64,000 bases of DNA from Mariprofundaceae bacterium (GTDB lineage: Bacteria; Pseudomonadota; Zetaproteobacteria; Mariprofundales; Mariprofundaceae), in the NCBI GenBank assembly GCA_021772895.1, contig JAJFLC010000007.1:42387-106386 (forward strand). Direction: 5' to 3'. The notes beneath the pieces are model-generated. The model saw nothing but the letters and a program-made list of their open reading frames with translations, had not been told where the DNA came from and searched no databases. Below are positions 38,220 through 45,869 of this stretch, one piece after another. A program made the position numbers and the translations under genes. Each line of letters begins with the position of its first letter. Positions within the stretch are counted from its first letter, which is position 1.

Positions 38220-39479
38220 TCAGTCTGTATACACGGGAAAACGATCTGTCAGCGCCTTCACTTCATCAAATACTTCGGCATGCACAGATGCATCTTCAGG
38301 TGAAGCCAGCACCTTCAAAATCATTGCTGCAACCTGACGGCTCTCATCTTCTTTCATGCCACGTGTCGTCATCACTGATGTGCCAATACGAATACCGGAT
38401 GTTACAAACGGTGATTCCGGATCAAACGGTATCGTATTTTTATTGGTGGTGATGCCCGCTGCTTCCAGTGCCTCTTCAGCCACCTTTCCAGTAATGCCTT
38501 GTGGGCGCACATCAACACGGAACATATGACAATCAGTGCCGCCGGAAACCACGCGCAAGCCACCTGCTACCAAAGTTTCAGCCAAAACACGGGCATTGAT
38601 AGCGACCTGCTTCTGGTCTGCCTTAAATTGTTCGCCCAATGCCTCACCAAACGCAACAGCCTTGGCCGCAATTACATGCATCAATGGCCCACCCTGAATA
38701 CCGGGAAAGATGCGAGAGTTTAACTTCTTAGCCAACTCATCATCATCCGTTAAAATCATGCCGCCACGTGGGCCACGCAATGTTTTATGTGTCGTTGTGG
38801 TGATCACATGCGCATGCCCTACTGGCGATGGATAAACACCCGCCGCAATCAGACCTGCATAATGGGCCATATCAACAAACAGAATGGCGCCCACTGAATC
38901 TGCAATTTTACGCATACGAGCAAAATCAATGTCGCGCTCATAAGCCGAGGCACCACCGATAATCATCTTCGGCTTGTGCTCTTCTGCCATAGCCTGCATT
39001 TCATCATAATCGATACGTTCATCAGACTCACGAACACCATAAGCCACGACATTATAAAGGCGGCCAGAGAAGTTCACCGGAGAGCCATGTGTCAAGTGTC
39101 CGCCATGAGACAAATCCATGCCCATGATCGTATCACCCGGCTGCAACACAGCCATGTAAACGGCCATATTGGCCTGTGAACCTGAGTGCGGCTGTACATT
39201 GGCATGTTTTACGCCAAAGATTTTTTTAGCCCGTTCCTGAGCCAGGGCCTCAACCTTATCCACATGCTCACAACCACCATAATACCGGCGGCCGGGATAA
39301 CCTTCCGCGTATTTATTGGTCATCACCGAGCCCTGCGCCTGCATGACTGCCTTGGAAACCATGTTTTCACTGGCAATCAATTCCAGTGTATGTTGCTGGC
39401 GACCCAATTCATCGTTGATGGCATTGACAATGATTTCATCGTTTAAATCAGCCTGAAAAAAATCCGAACGGTCAGACAT
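38220..39479 (-). CDS. glyA: Serine hydroxymethyltransferase GlyA
   Basis: A 419-residue PLP enzyme that interconverts serine and glycine and charges folate with a one-carbon unit. [19 protein letters not shown], the PLP lysine in [14 protein letters not shown], and DCHMFRVDV are diagnostic. The frame extends up to 39536, across the rplS terminator, but GGGAG nine bases before the ATG at 39479 and the usual length place the start there. Shares the strand with rplS upstream and nrdR downstream. Confidence 0.97.
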   Translation of the reverse strand: MSDRSDFFQADLNDEIIVNAINDELGRQQHTLELIASENMVSKAVMQAQGSVMTNKYAEGYPGRRYYGGCEHVDKVEALAQERAKKIFGVKHANVQPHSGSQANMAVYMAVLQPGDTIMGMDLSHGGHLTHGSPVNFSGRLYNVVAYGVRESDERIDYDEMQAMAEEHKPKMIIGGASAYERDIDFARMRKIADSVGAILFVDMAHYAGLIAAGVYPSPVGHAHVITTTTHKTLRGPRGGMILTDDDELAKKLNSRIFPGIQGGPLMHVIAAKAVAFGEALGEQFKADQKQVAINARVLAETLVAGGLRVVSGGTDCHMFRVDVRPQGITGKVAEEALEAAGITTNKNTIPFDPESPFVTSGIRIGTSVMTTRGMKEDESRQVAAMILKVLASPEDASVHAEVFDEVKALTDRFPVYTD

Positions 39480-39522
39480 AGCAGCAATCTCCCTTAACAC
39501 ATCTGTCACAAGTTTTTGATAC

Positions 39523-39550
39523 AAAAAGAGGCCCATGATGGGCCTCTTTT
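39523..39550 (-). terminator. Rho-independent terminator after rplS
   Basis: AAAAGAGGCCCAT and its complement form a 13-bp perfect stem with a two-base centre; T-rich runs lie on both sides. It is placed between rplS and glyA and should end the rplS transcript, so glyA probably has its own promoter in the about 40 bases after it or depends on read-through. Confidence 0.85.
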
Positions 39551-39605
39551 AAATTTATTTCTACGGTCATTATTCCGTATAAATTTTGTATAAAAAGAGC
39601 CGTTT

Positions 39606-39977
39606 TTAGTAACGACGCTCACGAATACGAGCAGCCTTACCACGCAGCTCACGCAGATAATACAGTTTCGCGCGACGAACACGGCCACGACGAAGCACTG
39701 TAATACTTTCCAACAAGGGTGAATGCAATGGGAAAACACGCTCAACACCCACGCCATTGGAAATCTTACGAACTGTGAAGCTGCTTGAAATACCTTTATT
39801 ATGACGAGCAATCACAACGCCCTCATAAGCCTGTAGGCGCTCACGACTCTCTACCTTGCCGCCTTTCAGGTCTTTATACTCAACAACACGTACGTTTATC
39901 TTTACTGTATCGCCTTCACGAAACACAGGAATATCGCCACGAATCTGTTCTTTTGTTACATCATCCAAAGCACGCAT
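39606..39977 (-). CDS. rplS: 50S ribosomal protein L19
   Basis: A 123-residue ribosomal protein at the 30S-50S interface. [53 protein letters not shown] and [14 protein letters not shown] are typical. GGAGG nine bases before the ATG at 39977 decides the start against a longer frame. The usual upstream partners rpsP, rimM and trmD are not here; only a putative RNA methylase precedes it. Confidence 0.97.
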   Translation of the reverse strand: MRALDDVTKEQIRGDIPVFREGDTVKINVRVVEYKDLKGGKVESRERLQAYEGVVIARHNKGISSSFTVRKISNGVGVERVFPLHSPLLESITVLRRGRVRRAKLYYLRELRGKAARIRERRY

Positions 39978-40122
39978 TTTAACTTGCCTCCAAATTTGTG
40001 AGCCGCAAAAAAACTCGCTGTTTTCTTGCGCCAACGGATATAAAACACATTGTTTCTACATCCTCAAAATCAACACTCACATCCAGCTGATTTGTTTACC
40101 TGTCTATAGGCCTGGTGCCATT

Positions 40123-40665
40123 TTAGCACCTCTCCCGAGTCAATCTATCCAAGTAAATTGCCAAGGCAGCCCTTACAGAAAGGTGGCGAACCATACCGAT
40201 ACCTTCTATGGGTGACAACCATCCATTTGGCTTCGGCATCGCTTCGTAATCAAGTCCTGATCCAGTGCCAAACACAATCAGGTGTTTCCCCTTTATTTTC
40301 GGTGTCTTATTGATATTCACAGACACCCCGTTCGGCGGAGTTGCAGAGGTATACCAAAGCCTGTATGTCTCCGCCTCAAGCACTTCTTCGAGCGATTTTG
40401 CCAGTCTCAATGACCGGATAGACTCCGTGCGACCCGGATTCCGGGCTTCGCCCGCACCTTCCAGCCAGTACCCCGCAACATCCTTAACCAAGGCGTGCAT
40501 AGCTTCCGCTGGGTGTATTATATAAACCGGTCCTACATCATACATGGCGCAAGTCCGAACAAAGTCATGGATATCAATCGAGGTCACCGCGGTGGTAGAT
40601 CGCTCACCCTTCCGATTAAGAATTGGATAATGCACCAGAGCAACAGCAAACGAAGATTCAGACAT
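40123..40665 (-). CDS. SPOUT-type RNA methyltransferase (PF09936-like)
   Basis: A 180-residue protein similar to the SAM-dependent RNA methyltransferase family seen next to, or fused with, TrmD in some bacteria. Recognisable parts are VALVHYPILNRKGERSTTAVTSIDIHD at the N-terminus, LWYTSATPPNG, the SAM-loop-like LIVFGTGSGLDYE and LSPIEGIGMVRHLSVRAALAIYLDRL, which resembles the SPOUT knot region. It lies 145 bases upstream of rplS on the same strand, fitting a role in tRNA or rRNA modification. The target is unknown. It begins right beside the terminator of a different transcription unit. Confidence 0.8.
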   Translation of the reverse strand: MSESSFAVALVHYPILNRKGERSTTAVTSIDIHDFVRTCAMYDVGPVYIIHPAEAMHALVKDVAGYWLEGAGEARNPGRTESIRSLRLAKSLEEVLEAETYRLWYTSATPPNGVSVNINKTPKIKGKHLIVFGTGSGLDYEAMPKPNGWLSPIEGIGMVRHLSVRAALAIYLDRLTRERC

Positions 40666-40709
40666 CGCGGCAGGTTACGTGTTCAACACATCAAATAAAA
40701 GATGCCAGC

Positions 40710-40742
40710 AAAAAGGCCCCGCACTTAAACGTGCAGGGCCTT
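40710..40742 (-). terminator. Rho-independent terminator of the DUF2145 gene
   Basis: Read leftward: AAGGCCCTGCAC, loop, GTGCGGGGCCTT and TTTTG. The stem is 12 bp with one mismatch (A opposite C) and ends in a T run. It lies about 20 bases after the DUF2145 stop and separates that unit from the RNA methylase/rplS unit. Confidence 0.8.
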
Positions 40743-40760
40743 AAAGTGAAAATCAAATCA

Positions 40761-41546
40761 TTATTGGACAATCACCATCTGCTCCTGAATAAGGTCATAC
40801 TTATCAAGATATTTGGCAATGGTTGTAAATGTGGCCGTTTTTGCCCCTCCTTTCTGATCTGATGTTTTAACATCAGGCATAAAAATTGACCCAACCATAA
40901 GTCTTAGCGGTGAAATATTAACTTTCTGGGCTTCAAAATATGCCTTGGTATTGCCTTTGATTTTTTTAACATCATCGGTCTGATAAATCGCCGCGTTAAT
41001 GACATCCAGTGTATATTCCGTGCAATTTTGAAACTTACTATTGTAAGGATTTGCAATCACTGAATAGACCGGATTGTGCAGGTTACGATAAGTGTTTGAA
41101 GCAATCACCTTCAATAATCGCGCTTGTAACTCAGGCGTAGGGATAACAATTCCTGCTTTCAACTCGTAAACGCCCCCAAAAAAGTCAACCGGGTAATCCA
41201 TCACCAGGTCGCTGATATTCGGTTCTTTCTCACGCTGATAAAGGTTATAAATCGCATAGCCTGGGATTTCGCGCCCATCCGCAGTTTTGATCATCGAATA
41301 AACGCCAAGGGCGGTGTGTGTGTATTGAATACCTTTTGGCAATTCATCTACAGGACGTCCTACCCGTGACAAAACAAACACTCGTGCCCCTTTGGAGGCC
41401 AGCACTTTCTCCACCTTCTTGGCAAAAGAAACAATCTCTTTGGCCTCAAATTGTGGTTCAGCGTTAGCCGTACTACCTGCTTCAGCAGCCATACCCATGC
41501 CCAATAACATCATTATTCCAATGCATATATTCATTGCTTTAGTTTT
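40761..41546 (-). CDS. DUF2145 family exported protein
   Basis: A 261-residue protein with a signal peptide (about 1-24). The mature part follows the DUF2145 pattern: a FAKKVEKVLASKGARVFVLSRVGRP block, YTHTALGVYS, GYAIYNLYQREKEPN, MDYPVDFFGG, AGIVIPTPELQARLL, ANPYNSKFQNCTEYTLDVINAAIY. Cys and His residues in the latter block and the HTA motif recall a papain-like (NlpC-type) arrangement, which is my inference. Function is unknown. GGAG ahead of the ATG at 41546 sets the start. It is preceded by a small exported protein on the same strand and followed by a terminator. Confidence 0.82.
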   Translation of the reverse strand, partial: KTKAMNICIGIMMLLGMGMAAEAGSTANAEPQFEAKEIVSFAKKVEKVLASKGARVFVLSRVGRPVDELPKGIQYTHTALGVYSMIKTADGREIPGYAIYNLYQREKEPNISDLVMDYPVDFFGGVYELKAGIVIPTPELQARLLKVIASNTYRNLHNPVYSVIANPYNSKFQNCTEYTLDVINAAIYQTDDVKKIKGNTKAYFEAQKVNISPLRLMVGSIFMPDVKTSDQKGGAKTATFTTIAKYLDKYDLIQEQMVIVQ

Positions 41547-41580
41547 CATAACTTTCTCCATTGCATAATTATTTTATCAG

Positions 41581-41904
41581 TTAGCGAATCGCCTGATCAG
41601 GTGTTGGTCCGACTGTTATCGTCTCATCCGATATTTTTAACGGCTCCCCAATTGGATCGTTCGCAGCTTCTACGAGTGACTTACCCATCTCAGCACTGAC
41701 TGCACCAACAGCGCCAACCGCAAGTAACGGCACTGCAACAACAGCTGATGTCATCTTTGCACTACCGACAGCACCGTGACCAACAGCCAATGCAGAATAC
41801 TTCACTGCCTGACCGGAATGCTGTGTGCTCCCCTGCGCCATGGCCTGCTGAGTAAAAAACATTGAAACCAGCATTGCACTTATTATTACCATTTTCTTTT
41901 TCAT
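41581..41904 (-). CDS. Small exported protein, Ala/Val/Gly-rich, partner of DUF2145 gene
   Basis: A 107-residue protein with a signal peptide (about 1-23, cleaved after QAMA). The mature part has a hydrophobic stretch rich in Ala, Val and Gly (about 40-75) and a short charged tail (GEPLKISDETITVGPTPDQAIR). I do not recognise a family. GGAG (AAGGAG) lies close before the ATG. It is 34 bases upstream of the DUF2145 gene and the two are almost certainly cotranscribed; divergent from the HTH regulator. Confidence 0.75.
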   Translation of the reverse strand: MKKKMVIISAMLVSMFFTQQAMAQGSTQHSGQAVKYSALAVGHGAVGSAKMTSAVVAVPLLAVGAVGAVSAEMGKSLVEAANDPIGEPLKISDETITVGPTPDQAIR

Positions 41905-42021
41905 AACGATCTCCTTGATATTTTTTCAGCCGAAATGTTTTTCCGTCTGACAAAGAGAACTTTAGAATGAGGAGTAACAATAAGGAACTAATTAGCATTA
42001 TGTAGAAATATTGTTTACCAT

Positions 42022-42042
42022 AAGTATAATATATTTATACTT
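42022..42042. promoter_or_regulatory. Inverted repeat over a perfect -10 box, candidate operator
   Basis: AAGTATAA and TTATACTT form a perfect 8-bp inverted repeat spaced by 5 bases. It covers TATAAT at 42025-42030, an ideal -10 for the regulator gene that starts at 42062 (AAGGAG at 42051-42056). It lies between the divergent DUF2145 unit and the regulator, so it is a plausible site for autoregulation. Confidence 0.5.
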
Positions 42043-42061
42043 TTTCCGATAAGGAGTCAAA

Positions 42062-42796
42062 ATGGATAATACAGCAGCAGCCATCGACACACTCAAACGT
42101 GCGCTTAAACTCAATGGATTTACCTATACCGATGCAGCAAAACATCTGAACTTGAGTGAAGCCAGCGTGAAAAAGATGTTCTCCACGCACAACATCACAC
42201 TCAAGCGAATCAATACCCTGTGTGAAATGATGCATCTCGATTTTATTGACCTGGTACGTCTTTTTGATGAAAGTCGGGAAAAAATTTCACACCTCAAACC
42301 AGAGCAGGAACAGGAGCTTGTCCGCGACAGCAAGCTGCTGCTTGTTGCACTTTGCGCGCGAAATCGCTGGCACTTTGATGAGATTGTTGAGCAGTTCGAT
42401 ATCTCCAGGGCTGAGTGTTATCGCCTGATATCAAGGCTTGAGGAACTGCAATTGCTTGAACTTCATCCGGGCAACCGCATCAGACTTCTTGTTGCTGAAA
42501 ACTTTCGCTGGCTTCCCCATGGCCCAATTGAGCGAGCCTTTAAAAAGAAATTGATGAACGAGTTTCTACAATCCGAATTTGATCAAAGTGGTGAATTTCG
42601 TCTTTATCTACACGGGCCACTCACTACAGGTGCAAAAGAAACATTGTCCAGAAGACTTACTTCATTATCCCACGAGTTTGCAGAATTGTTAAAAGAGAGT
42701 GCTACTCACCCCATATCCGAACGTAAAAATGTAGGTCTCCTACTCGGCATGCGCGACTGGGAGCCTCTCTTCTTTGCAACACATCGAAGAAGATAA
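42062..42796 (+). CDS. HTH (XRE-like) transcriptional regulator
   Basis: A 244-residue cytosolic protein. The N-terminus has a lambda-repressor-type helix-turn-helix (about 8-65: LKLNGFTYTDAAKHLNLSEASVKKMFSTH). A second helix-turn-helix-like segment lies around 105-135 (WHFDEIVEQFDISRAECYRLISRLEEL). The remaining C-terminal region shows no known ligand domain. AAGGAG precedes the ATG. It is divergent from the DUF2145 pair and may control it; this is inference from position and the inverted repeat at its promoter. Confidence 0.82.
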   Translation: MDNTAAAIDTLKRALKLNGFTYTDAAKHLNLSEASVKKMFSTHNITLKRINTLCEMMHLDFIDLVRLFDESREKISHLKPEQEQELVRDSKLLLVALCARNRWHFDEIVEQFDISRAECYRLISRLEELQLLELHPGNRIRLLVAENFRWLPHGPIERAFKKKLMNEFLQSEFDQSGEFRLYLHGPLTTGAKETLSRRLTSLSHEFAELLKESATHPISERKNVGLLLGMRDWEPLFFATHRRR

Positions 42797-42838
42797 ACAA
42801 GTAATCAATCACCAAATCACCTAACCTTCGCCATTCAG

Positions 42839-44371
42839 ATGGACAGCACCCAAAGCAATATCCTGCTCACCACGCTCAATGCCCGCTATACCCATAGCGC
42901 CATCGGGCTGCGTTATCTTTTTGCCAACCTTGGCGAACTTCAAAACGATGCCGCCATCTGTGAGTTTACGATCAATGATAATATTCAGGATATCGCCGAG
43001 AAACTACTTGCCTGCAACCCTAAAATCATTGGTCTTGGTGTTTATATATGGAATGCGCTGCAAAGCGCAGAGTTGGTAGCGACGATTAAAAGCGTATCAC
43101 CTGAAACCGTCATCATCCTTGGTGGCCCGGAGGTGAGTTATTTACCGATGCGGGTCAACTTTGAAGCTGCTGATTATATTGTTCAGGGTGAAGGTGACAC
43201 TGCCTTTTATGAGCTCTGCAAAGCTGTCCTAGGTGGATTATCTCCAACCGCGCAGATCATCAGAGCCGCACTGCCGGATCTAAGCAGCATCAAATTGCCT
43301 TATGATTATTATACCGATGAAGATGTCGCCAACCGTTATATTTATGTTGAAGCATCGCGTGGCTGCCCGTTTCTGTGCGAATTCTGCCTCTCCTCGATTG
43401 ATGAGAAGGTGCGTAACTTTGATATTGATATCATCCTCGAACATCTTGAAAAACTCTGGCAACGCGGCGTGCGAAGCTTCAAGTTTATTGACCGAACCTT
43501 CAATCTCAACATCAAGATCGCCAGCAGTTTACTCGATTTCTTTCTCGCCAAATGTCATACCCCTGAAGGGCCATGTTTTGTGCACTTTGAAGTGATCCCT
43601 GATCATTTCCCTGATGCCCTGAAAGAGAGAATTTCACAGTTTCCTCCAGCCTCATTGCAACTGGAAATCGGCATTCAGACGCTCAATCTTGAAGTCGCCA
43701 AAAACATCCACCGCAATCTGAAACTTGAGAAGATTGAAAAAAACATTCGTTTTCTTGAAAATGAAACGACCGCACACATGCATCTTGATTTGATTGTTGG
43801 CTTGCCGGACGAGACACTTGAAAGCTTTGGGAGGAATTTAAACCAGCTCTGCGCTATCACAGGCTCCGAGATTCAGATCGGCATCTTAAAAAAACTCTCC
43901 GGCACAACGCTGAACCGTCACGATCAACAATTTGGCATGGTCTATTCAGACAAACCGCCCTACGATATTCTGAAAAGTGACCGACTTAGTTTTGAAGACA
44001 TTCAAAAGATGAAACGTTTTGCCCGCTTCTGGGATCTGTTTTATAACAGTGGCAATTTCAAACAGTCTATCCGTCTTCTCTGGCCTGATGCTGATGTGTT
44101 CGAAAAGTTCCACGCCTTCTCCATTTGGATATACAGCCAGACCAACAGCACGTGGAAAATATCACTGGAACGTTTGGCCGAACTATTATTCAACTATTTA
44201 GCCACGCAAGGCCATTCAAAAGACCAACTCGCAGAAGTCATGTTAAATGATATTATGAAACTTGAAGGCAGAAAGGTTCCGAATTTCCTAAAAACTTTTG
44301 CTCATGCCAAACCAGAGCCTTCAACCAAAAAAGCATCCGCCTTCAATAAAAGACAGGTTCGGCACACTTAA
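42839..44371 (+). CDS. B12-binding radical SAM protein with DUF4080 domain
   Basis: A 510-residue protein. A cobalamin-binding fold fills about 7-130 (IIGLGVYIW, VIILGGPEVSY), then a radical SAM domain with the [4Fe-4S] motif GCPFLCEFC (CxxxCxxC, about 176-183), then about 300-490 resembles DUF4080. These proteins couple 5'-deoxyadenosyl radical chemistry with methylcobalamin, often for methyl transfer to unreactive carbons; the substrate of this subfamily is not known. It lies 42 bases after the regulator gene and is possibly cotranscribed with it. Confidence 0.87.
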   Translation: MDSTQSNILLTTLNARYTHSAIGLRYLFANLGELQNDAAICEFTINDNIQDIAEKLLACNPKIIGLGVYIWNALQSAELVATIKSVSPETVIILGGPEVSYLPMRVNFEAADYIVQGEGDTAFYELCKAVLGGLSPTAQIIRAALPDLSSIKLPYDYYTDEDVANRYIYVEASRGCPFLCEFCLSSIDEKVRNFDIDIILEHLEKLWQRGVRSFKFIDRTFNLNIKIASSLLDFFLAKCHTPEGPCFVHFEVIPDHFPDALKERISQFPPASLQLEIGIQTLNLEVAKNIHRNLKLEKIEKNIRFLENETTAHMHLDLIVGLPDETLESFGRNLNQLCAITGSEIQIGILKKLSGTTLNRHDQQFGMVYSDKPPYDILKSDRLSFEDIQKMKRFARFWDLFYNSGNFKQSIRLLWPDADVFEKFHAFSIWIYSQTNSTWKISLERLAELLFNYLATQGHSKDQLAEVMLNDIMKLEGRKVPNFLKTFAHAKPEPSTKKASAFNKRQVRHT

Positions 44372-44732
44372 TACGTATTTTTAGCATTGAGATTCGGTTC
44401 ACGGGGAAACGATCATCGGCTAGCTGCTATTTTATGAACTAAACATAAAACACGGAGCCACCCAACACATGGGGCGCGCCGGACGAACCGCCCCGGTCAG
44501 GCTGTCTGAATTTGTAACAAATCCGAACGAATTTATAATTAACAGGAGTAGATGACAGATATGTGTATACTAAAACCGCTCATCTAGTAAAAAACGATTG
44601 CCTTCCTCTCGCGTGGTAATTTTTTGTTTCCATACAATGATCCGGAATAGAGCGCAGGTTTGAGCTGTTGGACGGATTCCGTCATAGTTCCCCGCTGCTC
44701 AATATATACAAGTAACTGAAGGTCTTCCCCCC
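44372..44732. other. Intergenic leader region upstream of hemF
   Basis: About 360 bases without a convincing gene. It contains a GC-rich hairpin (GGGGCG at 44471-44476 with CGCCCC at 44489-44494), a perfect inverted repeat ATTTGTAACAAAT (44510-44522), and a possible promoter for hemF: TTGTAA (44512-44517), 16 bases, TATAAT (44534-44539). The putative transcript would have an untranslated leader of about 185 bases with an imperfect palindrome GACGGATTCCGTC. Confidence 0.4.
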
Positions 44733-45770
44733 ATGAAACGTACTTTTTCCATATCCACCCAAGCGACCAGCGCACATGAATTGGTTTCATCGCTGCAAAA
44801 ACGTTTTGTCGCAGGGTTGGAAAAACTGTCGCAGTCACATCATGATGCACACACATTTGCACCGGTGGAATGGCTGCGTGATGAAGGATTCCATGGCGGC
44901 GGCGTGCGTTACGAAGCATCTGAGAGCAGCATCTATGGCCGAGGCTCGGTGAACGTTTCACAAATCCATTATGATGATAAACCTGAAAAGAAGCTCGGCT
45001 CAGCCACAGCTATTTCAACGATTATTCATCCGAAACACCCGCTTGCACCTTCCGTACACATCCACATCAGCTGGACAGAGATGAAGTCTGGGCAAGGCTA
45101 CTGGCGCATGATGGCGGATTTGAACCCGTCCAATGAAAATGAAGATCACAAGATACAGTTTTTTGCAGGCATGCAAGCAGCCGCACCGGCACAGTTTGAA
45201 GAGGCTAAGGCACAGGGTGATCGCTATTTCTATATTCCAGCCCTTAAGCGACATCGTGGTGTGGCCCACTTTTATTTGGAGAATTATCATACCGGCGATG
45301 CAGATGCAGATTATCTATTGGCAAAGTCCGTGGGTGAAGCCGCGATTGATACCTATCTGGATATTCTGACCCGCGCACTTGATAACCCTGCTAAAGCCAA
45401 TGAAACACAATGCGCGGCACAACTTGCCTATCACACACTCTATTTCTTTCAGGTGCTCACCCTTGATCGTGGCACCACCACCGGGCTACTGATTCACAAC
45501 CAAAACGATGTTGGCATCATGGGTTCACTCCCGGCCTGTGTGGATAAAGACCTGCTCACTTCATGGGTAGCGCGCATGAAAAAACCACAGGATCAACTCT
45601 TACAGGGATTGATTGATGTGCTTCCGGCAGGTTCACCATGCCTCGTCGATGAAGCAGCCAAACAAAAACTGGCCACAGTTGTGCGCAATCACTACACCAC
45701 ACATTCAGAAGCGATTGCGATGCAGGCCTCCGGCGACACCGTGCCATCGACTGTGCAGAACCACAGTTAG
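44733..45770 (+). CDS. hemF: Oxygen-dependent coproporphyrinogen III oxidase HemF
   Basis: A 345-residue enzyme of haem synthesis that decarboxylates two propionates of coproporphyrinogen III using O2. GGVRYEASESSIYGRGSVNVSQIHYDD, SATAISTIIHPKHPLAPSVHIHISWTE, YWRMMADLNPSNEN and YFYIPALKRHRGVAHFYLE are characteristic; the conserved His and Asp residues are present. The N-terminus differs from E. coli HemF and fits a divergent clade. It is followed after 99 bases by the GDPD fusion gene. Confidence 0.93.
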   Translation: MKRTFSISTQATSAHELVSSLQKRFVAGLEKLSQSHHDAHTFAPVEWLRDEGFHGGGVRYEASESSIYGRGSVNVSQIHYDDKPEKKLGSATAISTIIHPKHPLAPSVHIHISWTEMKSGQGYWRMMADLNPSNENEDHKIQFFAGMQAAAPAQFEEAKAQGDRYFYIPALKRHRGVAHFYLENYHTGDADADYLLAKSVGEAAIDTYLDILTRALDNPAKANETQCAAQLAYHTLYFFQVLTLDRGTTTGLLIHNQNDVGIMGSLPACVDKDLLTSWVARMKKPQDQLLQGLIDVLPAGSPCLVDEAAKQKLATVVRNHYTTHSEAIAMQASGDTVPSTVQNHS

Positions 45771-45869
45771 CCGACCCGCCAATCGCAACAAAAACATACC
45801 GGGATTTTCTCTTTAATAAACTCGATCAACTTTACAGAACCGGATTTATAGACCACATTCTTAATTAGA

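Noticed and set aside
44471..44494. GC-rich hairpin GGGGCG/CGCCCC as a terminator or riboswitch
   Set aside because: No T tract follows and I could match it to no riboswitch family; kept only as part of the leader description.
44552..44587. Eleven-codon frame with AGGAG upstream of hemF (MTDMCILKPLI), possible leader peptide
   Set aside because: If TATAAT at 44534-44539 is the promoter, transcription starts near 44546, inside the AGGAG site, so the frame would lack its ribosome binding site.
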